Origin: Onthophagus taurus
Lineage: Eukaryota; Arthropoda; Insecta; Coleoptera; Scarabaeidae
Length of the DNA stretch: 64,000 nucleotides
Assembly: GCF_036711975.1 (NCBI RefSeq)
Contig: NC_091968.1
Coordinates: forward strand, 930,001 to 994,000
Reading direction: 5' to 3'
Shown here: piece by piece, positions 1 through 12,700 of the stretch
Numbering within the stretch: position 1 is the first letter of the stretch
Layout of the letters: each line of letters opens with the position of its first letter
Position numbers and translations under genes: made by a program
The notes under the pieces: model-generated
The model's input: only the letters and a program-made list of their open reading frames with translations
Told to the model about the DNA's origin: nothing
The model's database searches: none

Positions 1-1130
1 TATTTTTCAAAGCGGGTTGGTTCATTGCAAAGAGGGCACTTTTATTACCATTTTGAGAAATTTTCATATTCATATTCCAAGAAATCAATTGTATACAAAT
101 TTTTAAAACTTAATCGGCGATAATTGCAAAATTCGAAAAAATTGTCGATCATTTCAAAAATTTTTTTCTCAAAAATTAAAAGCGATTTCTCAAAATGGCT
201 TGTTGCATTAAAAAGAGCATACTTTAATTAATAATTGGTGATATTGCCACAAGTATCCTTCAAGAAATTAATTTTGTAGCGAATTTTGAAAGTTATCGAT
301 GAAAATTGCAACATCGAAAATTTTATCAAAACTTCAAATATTGTTTTCTCAAAAACTAAAAGTTATTTTTCAAAACGGGTTGGTTCATTGCAAAGAGGAC
401 ACTTTTATTACCATTTTGGGAAATTTTCATACTCATATTCCAAGAAATCGATTTTATACGAATTTTTAAAACTTAATCGGCGATAATTGCAAAATTCGAA
501 AAAATTGTCGATCATTTCAAAAATTTTTTTCTCAAAAATTAAAAGCGATTTCTCAAAACGGCTTGTTGCATTAAAAAGAGCATACTTTAATTAATAATTG
601 GTGATATTGCCACAAGTATCCTTCAAGAAATTAATTTTGTAGCGAATTTTGAAAGTTATCGATGAAAATTGCAACATCGAAAATTTTATCAAAACTTCAA
701 ATATTGTTTTCTCAAAAAGTAAAAGTTATTTTTCAAAACAGGTTGGTTCATTGCAAAGAGGATACTTTTATTGCCATTTTGGGAAATTTTCATACTCATA
801 TTCCAAGAAATCGATTTTATACGAATTTTTAAAACTTAATCGGCGAAAATTGCAAAATTCAAAAAAATTGTCGATCGTTTCAAAAATTTATTTCTCAAAA
901 ATTAAAAGCGATTTCTCAAAACGGCTTTTTGCATTCAAAAGAGGATACTTTAATTAATAATTAATGATATTTCCACAAGGATCCTTCAAGAAATTAATTT
1001 TATAGCGAATTTTGAAAATTATCGATGAAAATTGCAACATCGAAAATTTTATCAAAACTTCAAATATTGTTTTCTCAAAAACTAAAAGTTATTTTTCAAA
1101 ACGGGTTGGTTCATTGCAAAGAGGACACTT
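1..1130. repeat. Satellite A, 363-bp tandem repeat, first array
   Basis: About three head-to-tail units. The landmark ATCGATGAAAATTGCAACATC recurs about every 363 bases (near 297, 660, 1020). Open frames of 66-102 codons inside it are repeat shadows with identical low-complexity translation, not genes. The array stops abruptly at about 1130, where a piggyBac-like coding remnant begins in the middle of a unit. The same satellite recurs at 21140-22830 and 27746-29128. Confidence 0.95.
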
Positions 1131-2330
1131 TTCAAAACTAAATGAAATGGAGAAATGGAGGAATGAAAATGACATTACACCTTCTTTGGAGGATTATTCA
1201 ACCGTTTCGGGTGAAACTGTGGAATTAAGTGATACACCGAGTATCAGTGAAATAATGGATTTATTTTTTGATGACGACTTTTTTCATTTACTTTTTTCCA
1301 AATGAAAAGTAGCATAAAAATTCTGCTAAAACTTTACCACGGACGGAAGTTACAACAAGCGACATGAAAAAGTTTCTTGGGTCGATGGGACAAACTAAAA
1401 AAGCTTGTTGGAGAGATTACTGCTCAACGGACCCTTTGGTTGAAGCACCAATATTTTCCTAAAACTATGAGCAGGATGAGGTTCGAGCCTTACATTTTTC
1501 CATCTCAGTGATAATGTACAAAATGCACCTAATAGAGGCAGACTTTGTAAAATTAGCTCCCCTCTAGCTTCAAAGCGTATAATCCGGCAAAGATTACAAA
1601 ATACGGTATTTTACTGAGAATGGTTTGTGAAAGTGAGTCTGGGTATATTTGCAACTTTCAGATTTATTCGGGTGGAGGACAAAAACTACAAGAAACTATA
1701 TTATCAGTCTTGCAACCGTATTTTGGTTATAGGCATCATGTATATCGAGATAATTACTACAACAACGTTTCTACAGCTGGTATATTATTAGAAAAGAAAG
1801 TACTGATATGTGGTGGCATACGAGAGAACCGTGGTTTGCCAAAGGTACTAATAGAAAAGTCTAAAAATCTTCAGAGAGGGCAATTATTCATGATGCGTCT
1901 ATGATATCAACTGAAAAGCGGAATAAAAATTATACAAATGATAAAGTGAAACCTTCGTGCATAATACAATACAATAAACACATGACAGGAGTCGACCGTG
2001 CAGATATTTGGCGAACAGTATCTATCGAAAAAGTATAAAGTGGTATAAAATCACAAAATGAACTAAGATACAAAAAATGTCTGCTAGAAGTAGCTAGGAC
2101 ATGGATGGTCTCATACTTCTAAAAGGGCTCTCTACAAAGATCCACCTTCCAGGCTTTCAAAAAAAACTAAAAAACCACATTTAATAGTTACTGGCGTAAA
2201 GACAAATCCAACTAGAAGATGTGAGTACCTATGCTCTTCAAAAGGAAAGCGCAGAGAAACGAGATACATTTGCAAAATTTGTTGTGTACCATTACACGCA
2301 TTTAAGATGTTTTCAAGATGACCGCCATTT
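1131..2330 (+). pseudogene. Decayed piggyBac-like transposase
   Basis: Broken frames in order resemble the DDE transposase of piggyBac/PGBD proteins. An acidic N-terminal part (1140-1305) is followed by a core stretch (1620-1904) with RDNYYNN and CGGIRENRGLPK, which match the conserved DNYY/F and C-G-T-x-R-x-N-R-G-x-P motifs of the family. Then MTGVDRAD (about 1981) and a C-terminal Cys-rich tail (about 2215-2325) follow. Stops and frameshifts separate the pieces, so it cannot make a full transposase. The N-terminal frame opens inside satellite A. This may mean that the satellite grew inside, or was captured by, such an element. Confidence 0.8.
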
Positions 2331-3780
2331 CCGGTCTACCAGAAGTAGACCATAACTTCGTTATTTTAAATGGAATGCTATAGTTTTTGTTGCACCTTCT
2401 AATTGTACCTACGTAAAAAATGTTGACTTTGATAAAAGTTATTGGTTTTAAGCTTTTTTTTGGCAAATTTCACCATGCGCTTTAAAACCCTATATTTCAG
2501 CCAACGTTCGTTCAAGAGAGCTCTAAATTGGCACGATTACTCTTCAGCTGTCAAATACATTGTCATTTGATGTATCAGAGTATCTTGGTAAAAAATTGAA
2601 TTACAGTTTCTCCATATTTAATGGCGAGAAAGTAGAAAATTTTAAATGGAATGCCTCATCTTTTTTTAACCTATCAGAAAGAGAATTTAAAACTCTACAA
2701 ATTATCTATAGACATTCCTATACCTATTTTAGTAGTTTGTCTCATATTGTGAAATTTATCAAAACATACACAAAGAAATTCATAACAAATAACTTTTCTA
2801 AAGAAATTTTGTTGTTGATTATTATTGTTATTAAGAATACAATTTGAAATAAAACAATCATTTGACCTCTGTTATTGCATAACAACTTTCGGAGATCTAC
2901 ACTACTGATTTTGTCACATCGACCATACCAGTAAATTAAATTCAAGGATATTATAACTACAATTGTATGTATAGCAACGATTTTAATACCATTCGGAAGA
3001 TGGATCGGAGGACGAAATGTATGAAAACGAAAAAAGCGTGTGTGTTTCACCGAAAATAATTTGTAAATACTACAATAAAAACATTAAGTGACCAAATTAT
3101 GTTATCTCTTCTTAGAACATGAGATGAAAAAGGTCACAAAAACACTCTTAACTACGTAACGACGTGAATACTACATATATTTGAAAGTAAAATTTCAGCT
3201 ACTGCATTGCGTAGTGTTGTGTTTAGTTGTTGAAGTTAATAATATTTTTTAATCGGAACCAACATTAACAGGTAAATCTATTTTGTTGAAATAAATTTAC
3301 TTATTAGAATTGTACTCAAGAAAATTAACTATGAAGATATTAATTAATGAAACTGTTGTTACCAGAAAATTAAAGAGATTAAAAACTGACTCATCTCTAA
3401 AATATTCTCATCCACTAAAAAGGCGTAATAAAAAAATGCAAACTAAATATTTCTTTGAATAATGTAACGAACGTGTCAGAAAAACATATTTGCATTTTGC
3501 ATATCATTTATACTAATAAATGTATAAGGTTAAAAAGGTTCTTCAAATTTTATGCTTTTTAAGAAATGTGTATTGTTATGATCACACGTCATCAACAAAT
3601 TATTTCAATGTTTCTACTCATTAAGTTTATTAACAACTTCCTTCGTTATTGAGCTTACTTTAAAAATCATTCGGTTTAATAACATTTTTTGAGAACGTTG
3701 TCTATTTTAACTACTAAACTTTGTTTTTTTTTATAGAAACAGAATTTTAATATTTATGCGGTGCAGAAATCGGAGAAAAA
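2331..3780. other. Non-coding stretch upstream of the sodium channel gene
   Basis: No supported gene. Short open frames on both strands are low-complexity and lack splice or family support. It presumably holds the promoter and 5' UTR of the channel gene that starts at 3781, but I see no convincing TATA or initiator element. Confidence 0.5.
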
Positions 3781-6700
3781 ATGTCTAAATCTCGAAAGGA
3801 ACGTGATATTTTCCGACCATTTACCCATAAATCGTTGGATGCTATCAAAACAACAAATGAAGAAAATGGGGTAAGTTATTTCCTTTTCCATTTCCTAAGA
3901 CACCAATTTAATTTGATTGATGTTTTGATTTTATCTCATTTCGTTATCTTTCAAACAAAAACATTAAACACAATTTAATCGCCGTTGAAATATTTAGAAT
4001 TTAAAAACGTCGTTAATGTTATCTTTAAGAGTTTATTAAATTGCTTAACATTATTTTGATATAAACATAGAAAGTGATAGGAAATGTTTCCGAGAAAGTA
4101 ATTTGTTTTTGCAATTATTTACGCTTTTCTTATGATCGTTAAAAGTAAAAGATCTACTTTTATATATTTTGCTGAAAGATCTTTTTGATGATTTCTCATT
4201 GTTCCCGGGAGTTGCTTTCCTTATTTTGTCTCCTCTCCTTTTGATTAGGATAGTTGTTAAACTCATTCCTGTCTCACTAATCAATTAGAAGCTCGCCATT
4301 ATTGTTAATAATGGATTAGTTGTATTATATATTTTTATCTGGAGATTTAATATATTCACAATCGAACTTAAAAAAAATAATTTAATAGATATTTAATATC
4401 ACATATTATGAGAAATTAGTTTTTAAAACATTTTTTGTATTCTCAGATTCAAAATGAGGATGAAACTCTTCAACCAAATCAGATGTATGAGCAGTTCTCA
4501 CCACTTCCGTTAAAGTTACGAGAAAGTTTTCCATCAAAACTCACCGCTACTCCACTTGAAGAAATCGACCCTTATTATAGGGACCAAAAAGTAAATGATA
4601 TAATAATGCCTAAATATTAATACAATTCTTCTTGCATTTTAGACATTTGTAGTGATCAATAACCGCAAGGATATATTTAGATTTTCTGCAACAAATGCTC
4701 TTTGGATATTTAGCCCTTTAAATCCCATTCGTAAATTAGCCATCAATGTTCTTGTACATCCGCTGTTTTCTTTGTTCATTTTCGTAACTATCTTGGTTAA
4801 TTGCTTGTTTATGATAATGCCTCTTACACCCACTATTGAGTCAACTGAGTAAGTTTTATTTTTTTTTGATATATTTAGTTATAAATTACTCATTTTTAGA
4901 GTAATATTTATTGGCATCTACACATTTGAAGCTGCAATTAAAATTGCGTCCAGAGGTTTTATTCTTCAACCATTTACCTATCTTAGAGATCCTTGGAATT
5001 GGTTGGACTTTATAATCATAATTTTAGCGTGAGTATTAACATAAATTAAATTGTACTAAGTAAAAATTGGTTTTTTAATTTTAGTTACATTTCTTTGGGT
5101 ATAGATCTTGGAAATCCCGCAATTTTGAGGGCCTTCAGAGTTTTAAGAGCTCTCAAAACCGTTGCAATCGTTCCAGGTTCATAAAATTTATTAATAAATA
5201 AATACTATTGTTATAAAATTATTAATCTTTTTGATAGGCTTAAAAACTGTGGCAAGCGCAGTACTCGAATCAGTGAAAAATCTCAAAGATGTAATTATTT
5301 TAATGATCTTTTCGTTATGTGTATTTGCTGTATTGGGTCTTAAAATTTACATGGGTGTATTAACTCAAAAGTGTATTAAAATATTTCCCTCTGATGAGTC
5401 TTGGGGAAAATTGACCGATGAGAATTGGTTCATCAGAGAATTCACCAATAACGAAAGTAAACTTTAAAAAATTTTAATTTTTAGGTTGCTCATTTATTTT
5501 TTTTTTTAGCAAATTGGTACTTTGATGGTTGGGATTATTCTTTGTGCGGAAATTCCTCAGGTGCGGGACAATGTCCCGAAGGTTATGTTTGCTTGCAAGG
5601 TTTTGGAAATAATCCAAATTACGGTTACACGAATTTCGATACGTTTGGGTGGGCTTTTCTATCAGCGTTTCGATTAATGACTCTGGACTATTGGGAAGAT
5701 TTATATCAAATGGTGAAATAAATTTTTATTATTTATTGTAACTAAAAATGTTTTTGCAGGTTTTACGTTCCGCGGGACCGTGGCACATATTATTTTTCAT
5801 AATGATAATTTTTTTCGGATCGTGTTATTTGATCAACTTGATTTTAGCTGTAGTGGTGGCAACTTATGATAAGTTACAGAAAAAAGAGGAAACAAGCGAG
5901 GAGGAGGTGACTAAAGCATGGATAATAATTATTTTAAATTATTATAAATGCTTTTTCTTCAAGACCAGCAAATCTTCTTCCGAATTAACAAACGATGAGG
6001 AGCAGGATGTTGAGTTGAAAAATGTTATGGTTATTAATGTCACTAAAGAAAACGTTGATGAAACTAATCAAGGAGGTAATGATAAAGATGATAAAGGTAT
6101 CATAGAAATAAACGATTCACTTTCGAAACAAATAATTGATTACCTTTGTGTATGGGATTGTTGCTCATGCTGGGTACAACTGCAGAAAATCCTTTCCGTT
6201 ATTGTCTTTAATCCGTTCTTCGAAACTTTTATTATGTTGTGTATTATTTTAAACACGCTTTTTATGGCACTCGATCATCACGATATGAGCAGAGCTCTAG
6301 AGACGACCTTAAGACTTGGAAATTATGTAATTATAAGACAACATTCATTTAATTTTTATTCATTATTTCTGATATTATTATTTAAATAGATTTTCATCGC
6401 AATTTATACGATTGAGGCCATCATAAAATTGATGGCTATGTCACCGAAGTACTATTTTCAAAAAGCATGGAACATTTTTGATTTTACCATAGTAGTTTTG
6501 TCACTGTTGGAAATGATGTTGGAAGGTGTACAAGGATTATCTGTTTTGAGAGCATTTCGATTGGTATGTCTTAAATAATTTATAATTATAATTAAGGAAT
6601 ACAACAAAAATGATAAATGTGTGTTGCCGCAAACATTATATTGTTATCAGGTTGACATTAAAAATTAATAACACAAAAATTGTCAAGATGCAATGAAGAA

Positions 6701-9700
6701 CCAGTTGCTGTACAGTAGTGTTTCCCAAACTTTTGCCATAATATATCGTCGGTATACAAGAGAATGTAACCAAGTCCAAAATTTTAGATTTTTAGGTTTC
6801 AGTGCTCATGTACCGGAAATTCAATATTATTTTTCTGGAAAAAATGAACAAGTCCAAAAATGCCATAATAATGCTTATAATTTCAAATTCCATAATGACC
6901 AAGTCCATTTTGTAAAAACCTGTACAGGAGAAAATGACTAAGTGGACTTAGTCATGTTTTCTTGTCAATATTTTTATCTCTAGGATTTGTCTTAAATTAA
7001 GATAGCCATGCATTATGCTTAACAAAAAAAAAAAACGAGAGAAAAGATACAGAAATATGATGTGACAGACAGGGAAAAGAGAGTGACGTTTGAAGTTTAA
7101 ACAGTTTATCATAACAATTATTACTTAAATCAAAATAAAATTGTGTTCTATGTTATTAGACTTAATCTTTGGTAACTATCTACACGTATTACAATAATTT
7201 TGTTTTTCGGATATTTAGTTTTAAAAAATAATAAGCTAATGCAATAATACCTTATTTTAGTGGTAAAATGAGTTGTTCGAAAAATTATTATAACAACGTA
7301 CAAGAAATTATTAATGATCTTAGGGATGTTCCGGTAGGATTTGCTACTAATTCTAGTAATACAAGCCCTACGACTTTAATAATAAATGAACCACTAGTAA
7401 ATCCTACGTAAGTTATAGAAAAACGTAGATAGATAATAAAAAATCCTCAAGGAACAAAACGTGAGAAAAACAAGTTATTAAAAAAATCGTGTTTAGCGTA
7501 TATTAATACTAAAGGCAAACAAATGCCTGCAAAGTCCCCTAGAAATGTAAATTGTGACAATTGCCGCTACAAATGTACAGAAGTATTTCCTGCAGATCGT
7601 CGACAAGATATCTGTAAACAGTATCACAGTCTATCCTATGACAGACAAAAGGACTTTATAATTAATACCGTTGCAACTTCTGAATGCCGAAGAAAACGAA
7701 CGAGGGACTCTAGTAGACCTGCAAAAAATGTCTCTAAAATTTATACATTTGTTAAAAACGGAGAAAAGAAAAGAGTTTGTAAAAATTTTTACTTAAAAAC
7801 CTTGTCGATAAGTCATGGACCGGTTGATTCTGCTATAATGAACATAGACACAAATGGAATAAATCATTCAATTCAAGATCGACGAGGAAAAAGTTTCCCA
7901 GCAAATAAAACTAAACCTGTCATTTTGAATGAGGTGAAGAGACATATAGAATTATTTCCTGTGATGGAATCACACTATTGTAGACGTGGAACTACACGGA
8001 AGTATCTTGACTCTACCTTATCCATTCTTAAAATGTATGAATTGTACAAAGATTTACAGATCAGCAATCAAAAGGATTTTGTTTCTCCAATAACATATAG
8101 GAGGGTGTTTTGTACGCAGTATAACTTATCTTTCTTCAAACCAAAGAAAGATCAATGTTTGCTGTGTGTTAAAGAAGCTAAATCTATTGAAAAATTAGAA
8201 GAATTTCTTTCTCACATAAAGCGAAGGGATGATGCTAATAGAGCAAAAGATTTAGATAAACAAAGAGCAATTCATGACAAAACTTTTGTATCAGTAAGTT
8301 TTGACTTACAGAGTGTCCTGCAAATTCCATGCTCCGATGTATCACCTCTTTACTACAGTCGAAAGCTATGTGCATACAATTTAGCAATTTATGAAGCAGC
8401 TCCACCAAATAAGGGATATTGTTACCTTTGGTCCGAAGTTGATGGCCAACGAGGAAGTTGTGAAATAGGTACAGCTTTATTGAAGTGGTTTAAAACTTTA
8501 CCTGATACTGTCAAAGAAGTGTCACTCTTTGTGGCGGCCAAAACCGAAATAAATACATTGCGGCTCTTTTGTTGTTTGTAGTCAACCAGTTACCTATAGA
8601 GATTATTACTCATAACTTTTTAGAAAAAGGTCACTCGCACATGGAGGCCGATTCGATGCATAGTGCAATTGAAAGTGCAAAAAAATACATTCCTGTATTT
8701 TGTCTTAATGATTGGAAGACAATTATGACAGTAGCAAGATCCAAGAGACGCAAAAATAAAACTTCTGGTGCCTACATTGTAGAGCAAATGACTTACCGTG
8801 ACATTATTGACTTGAAAGCACTCAATACATCTATACTACAAAATACAATTCGGGATGTAGGGGGAGAAAAAATAGAATGGTTAAAGATCAAACAATTAAG
8901 GTACGAAAAAGAGAAAAAAAGTTTATAATGTTCCGATACAACTATGAAGAAGAGAATAAAATGTTTAACATTAAAGGCAAAGGAAAAGGTAGGCCCAGTA
9001 ATAATATTCCAAAAGAAACTGAGTTAAAGAAATGTTATACTGAACCCTTGCCTATATCGATCAAGAAGAAAAACGATTTAATTCAACTTTGCCGTAAGGG
9101 GGTAATTCCGATCGAATACCATGGTTCCTTGAAAGGCAAGTGTCCAGAACCCTCACACAATGAATATAGTGATGAAGACATATGAAGTTGAAGCTAGTTA
9201 CTACTACTTGTTTAATTATAGTCTTTTTTAAGTTTAAATACATATTCTAGAATCTGCATTGTTCATAGAAACCATTACAAACCTATGCAGTTGAAATGAC
9301 TTACTGGTTTAGTATTTGCTTAAATTAATTATAGACTTTTTTAATTTAAAATACATATTCTAAAAACTATATTATTTATAAAAATCATTATAAACTAATC
9401 TCACGTAAAATAATTGATTTTATAATAAGAAGCAAAAATTAGAATACTAATAACTCAAAACCACTATCTGTGGACTTAGGCTCGTTACTACCATCTTCTG
9501 GTTAAGCTATCTAAGGGATTATTACTTAAATTTACCATCTTTTAGGTAAATTTATCTAATAGATAAACCCATCTACTAGCCAATGAGAGCGCGTAAAATA
9601 GCCGTAACCATGGTAATAATCCCTTAGATAGCTTAACCAGAAGATGGTAGTAACGAGCCTTAGTCATTTTCTCTTGTATACCGACGATATGTGTATCCCT

Positions 9701-12700
9701 TTTTAATTTGTTTCCAAGCCCACTTGCTAACTCTCCAAATGCTATGTTATGCATTTCAGAGTATCAGCATCATTTTTAGTAGCCGAACTTGTTATAACCT
9801 CATGAAGAGATGGAAACGAATCTATTTCTCGTTTTGCCATAAATTTAGTTTTGCGATGGCAGCATTTACTTTATCTTGAACGTGAAACAATGAAATTTCT
9901 TTGGCTTGTAACGATAAGTATGCTAGTTTACGAAGCGATTACCAGTCATGCAAACAATTTCTCAACTCAAATATATCATTAAAAAAATACTAAAGTTCAT
10001 GTCAAATTTCAAACAATCGATTAGAATTTTTTCTCGAGATAGCCAACGAACATCGGTATGAAAAAGAAGGTGGGTATGACTACTTTCCATTTCTTCACAT
10101 ATTTGCATATTCAACGGCAAATGATGGTTTGCCGAACTTTCCGTCTTTGGGTGGTCGATATAATTTTCGAAGATCCAACTTTCCTGGCATGTATGATAAA
10201 CTACTTTACACGGATTGGTCTTTTCTAAATGTGGAGGTTGATGCGGATGATGCTTTGCGAGCTTTTTATAAAAAGTTGTATGAGATTTTGGATTTATTTG
10301 TTCCTAAGAGATTGAGTCGGGGATCCTCATACCCTATTTGGTACACCCCAGAAATTAAGCGGCTAATAAAGTTGAAAGAGTATTATAGGAGGAAGTGGAG
10401 GAGAAGCAATAGTGCTTTCTATTCAGCGGAATATAAAAGACTGAGATGTTTGACTAAACAGAAAATCTGATGCGTATACTTCCTTTACTATTAGTGCTGA
10501 ACAATCGCTTAGTTCTGATCCCCGTAACTTTTGGAATTATATAAGACAGAAAACAACGACCTCTCGACTTCCTGGAAAAATGATGCGTGATAAGTCCACC
10601 TACACTGATCCTGAGAAAATAGTTAATGCTTTTGCAGATCAATTCTCTGGAGTATATTCTGGTGTCTCTGCTTATAACATGGTTGATGTACACTCTACGT
10701 ATCCTCCAGTATTTGTTGCCGATGTCACCGAATAAGAGGTTCTTCATTTCCTAAAAAGGTTACCTAATAAATTTACTGCTGGTGATGATGATCTTCCTGC
10801 ATTTTTCATTCGTGATTGCTGTGCAGTTTTTGCAGTTCCGCTTCATTTAATAATTAACCTATCCTTAAGCACTTGCTCGTTTCCTAAACTTTGGAAGCGC
10901 TCACGCATTGTTCCTGTATTCAAGCATGGCGAACGTACCAACATTACTGATTATCGACCAATATCGTTATTGTCCAATTTCGCTAAGGTATTTGAACAGA
11001 TTATTTACAGGATGATTTATCCACAGGTTCAGTCATTTGTGTCACCATATCAGCATGGGTTTATCAAGCGTCGTTCGACCATTACCAACGTCGCGGTGGT
11101 TACTGAGGTAATTTGTGAATCTTTGGATAGGGGCGGTCAGGTAGATGTGGTATACACTGATTTTTCTAAAGCATTCGACATGATTCATCATGACGTCCTC
11201 TTGTATAAACTTAGTGCTTTTGGCTTATCTCCTAAGTTTATGAAACTATTTGCCTCTTACCTATCGGGTCGTATAAATTATGTGTACTACAACGGTTATG
11301 CGTCTATGGAGTTTACGGCTAGGTCTGGTGTTCCTCAGGGCTCAAATCTAGTTATCTTCTTGAATGACCTTCTAGACAAATTTTCATCAAGCGTACTAGC
11401 TTATACGGATGATCTGAAACTATTCCGACCTATTTTTGCGGACCGTGATGTTGTCAGTCTTCAGTCGGATTTGGACGTCTTGGTGGAATGGTGTAACCGT
11501 TATCAGCTAAAGATTAATGCCAATAAGTGCGGTGCAGTTAGTTTTACACGCAAGCTGTCTCCTGTTCCATCTTCTTATTATATAGAAGGTGTTCTTCTTG
11601 AGAAATTATCTACAATCAAGGATCTGGGAGTAACTTTTGACCGCAAATTGTCTTTTGTACCTCACATCGAAAATATTGCATCTTCTGCAGCGAGGATGCT
11701 CGGTTTCGTTTTGCGCACCTCGCGAGCTTTTTCTGATATCGGTGTGTACAAGACCCTATTTTCGACCTTTGTATTGTCCAAATTGGAATATGGCTCTGTA
11801 ATTTGGTCGCCACATTATGTGTGTCATAGACTTATATTGGAGAGAATTCAGAGGAGATTTCTCAAATATTTGTCTCTACGCCTGGACGGATCATACCCGG
11901 ATCGTGGAATGGATTACGCATCCCTGCTGCGGCGTCACAATTTTTCTGCACTAGCCGTAAGAAGAGATGACCAGTGCATCAAGTTTTTGCAGAAGTTAGT
12001 GCAAGGTGAATTGGATTGTGGTTGGTTGTTGTCGCGGATCATTTTCGCGGTGCCTACGCGTGCAACACGTAGTACAAATCAGTTTTATTTGAGGAATTGC
12101 AGATCCAATGTTTTAGCCAACTCCCCGGTGCAGAGGATGTGTAAACTAACTAACAATCAATAATAGTGTAAGAGTGTTTATGTGAATTATATTTGTTTTA
12201 TGGCATGTGTTATTTTTTATTTTCTTTTTCTTGTAATATTGTCCTGTAATTGATCTTTGTTGGGCAATAAAGTGAATTATTATTATTATTATTCAAAAGA
12301 CGGTCTTTAATGTAGTTAACGATTTTCACGCTTTCATCCAAAAATAAAAACTCAAATAAAACTTCCAGAAAAGAAAAGTTGAGTTAGTTTTGGTTAGTTT
12401 TGTTTACAAATGTCAATCAACTCAAGTTTTCTTTTGAAAACGCAATTATAGCGTGAAGGAATGTTAAGACAGGTAGTTTTGTTTTGAATTCCAATTATAG
12501 CGTGAAGGAATGTTGGTTTTCTTTTGAACCCTAATTATACTGTGAAGAAACCGCAATTAGAGGGTGAAGAAATGTTAGGATAAGTCAGTTTTCGTTGGAA
12601 CTGCAATTATAGCGTGAAGGAACTTCAATTATAGCGTGAAGGAATGTTAGGATAGGTCAGTTTTGTTTTGAACCTCTAATTATAGCGTGAAGAAATGTCG

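Larger units (their letters stand above)
6743..9690 (+). mobile_element. DNA transposon with 22-bp perfect terminal inverted repeats
   Basis: ATATCGTCGGTATACAAGAG.. at 6743-6764 is repeated exactly in inverse at 9669-9690. Subterminal copies of an AACCAAGTCCA-like motif lie near 6769, 6848 and 6897, as expected of transposase-binding sites. The interior carries a DUF7869-type protein frame (7523-9185). It sits inside an older hAT remnant. Confidence 0.85.
6713..10125 (-). mobile_element. hAT (Buster/Charlie-like) remnant, split by a later insertion
   Basis: A hAT-like terminus, CAGTAGTGTTTCCCAAACTT, starts at 6713. On the minus strand of 9691-10125 a broken transposase reads [20 protein letters not shown] near 10085, which matches the ZBED5/FAM200-type hAT transposase core, followed by stops. 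The two pieces flank the 6743-9690 transposon exactly, so they were once contiguous. The element is truncated at the LINE junction near 10126. Confidence 0.7.

Noticed and set aside
286-1305. Three similar open frames starting MKVIDENCNIENF or MKIIDENCNIENF, as a gene family
   Set aside because: They are the 363-bp satellite read in one frame; the same translation recurs in all three arrays with random truncations and no splice or start context.
2742-3050. Minus-strand frame of 102 codons starting MKHTRFFRFHTF
   Set aside because: Low complexity, no family resemblance, and it overlaps unrelated short frames on the other strand.
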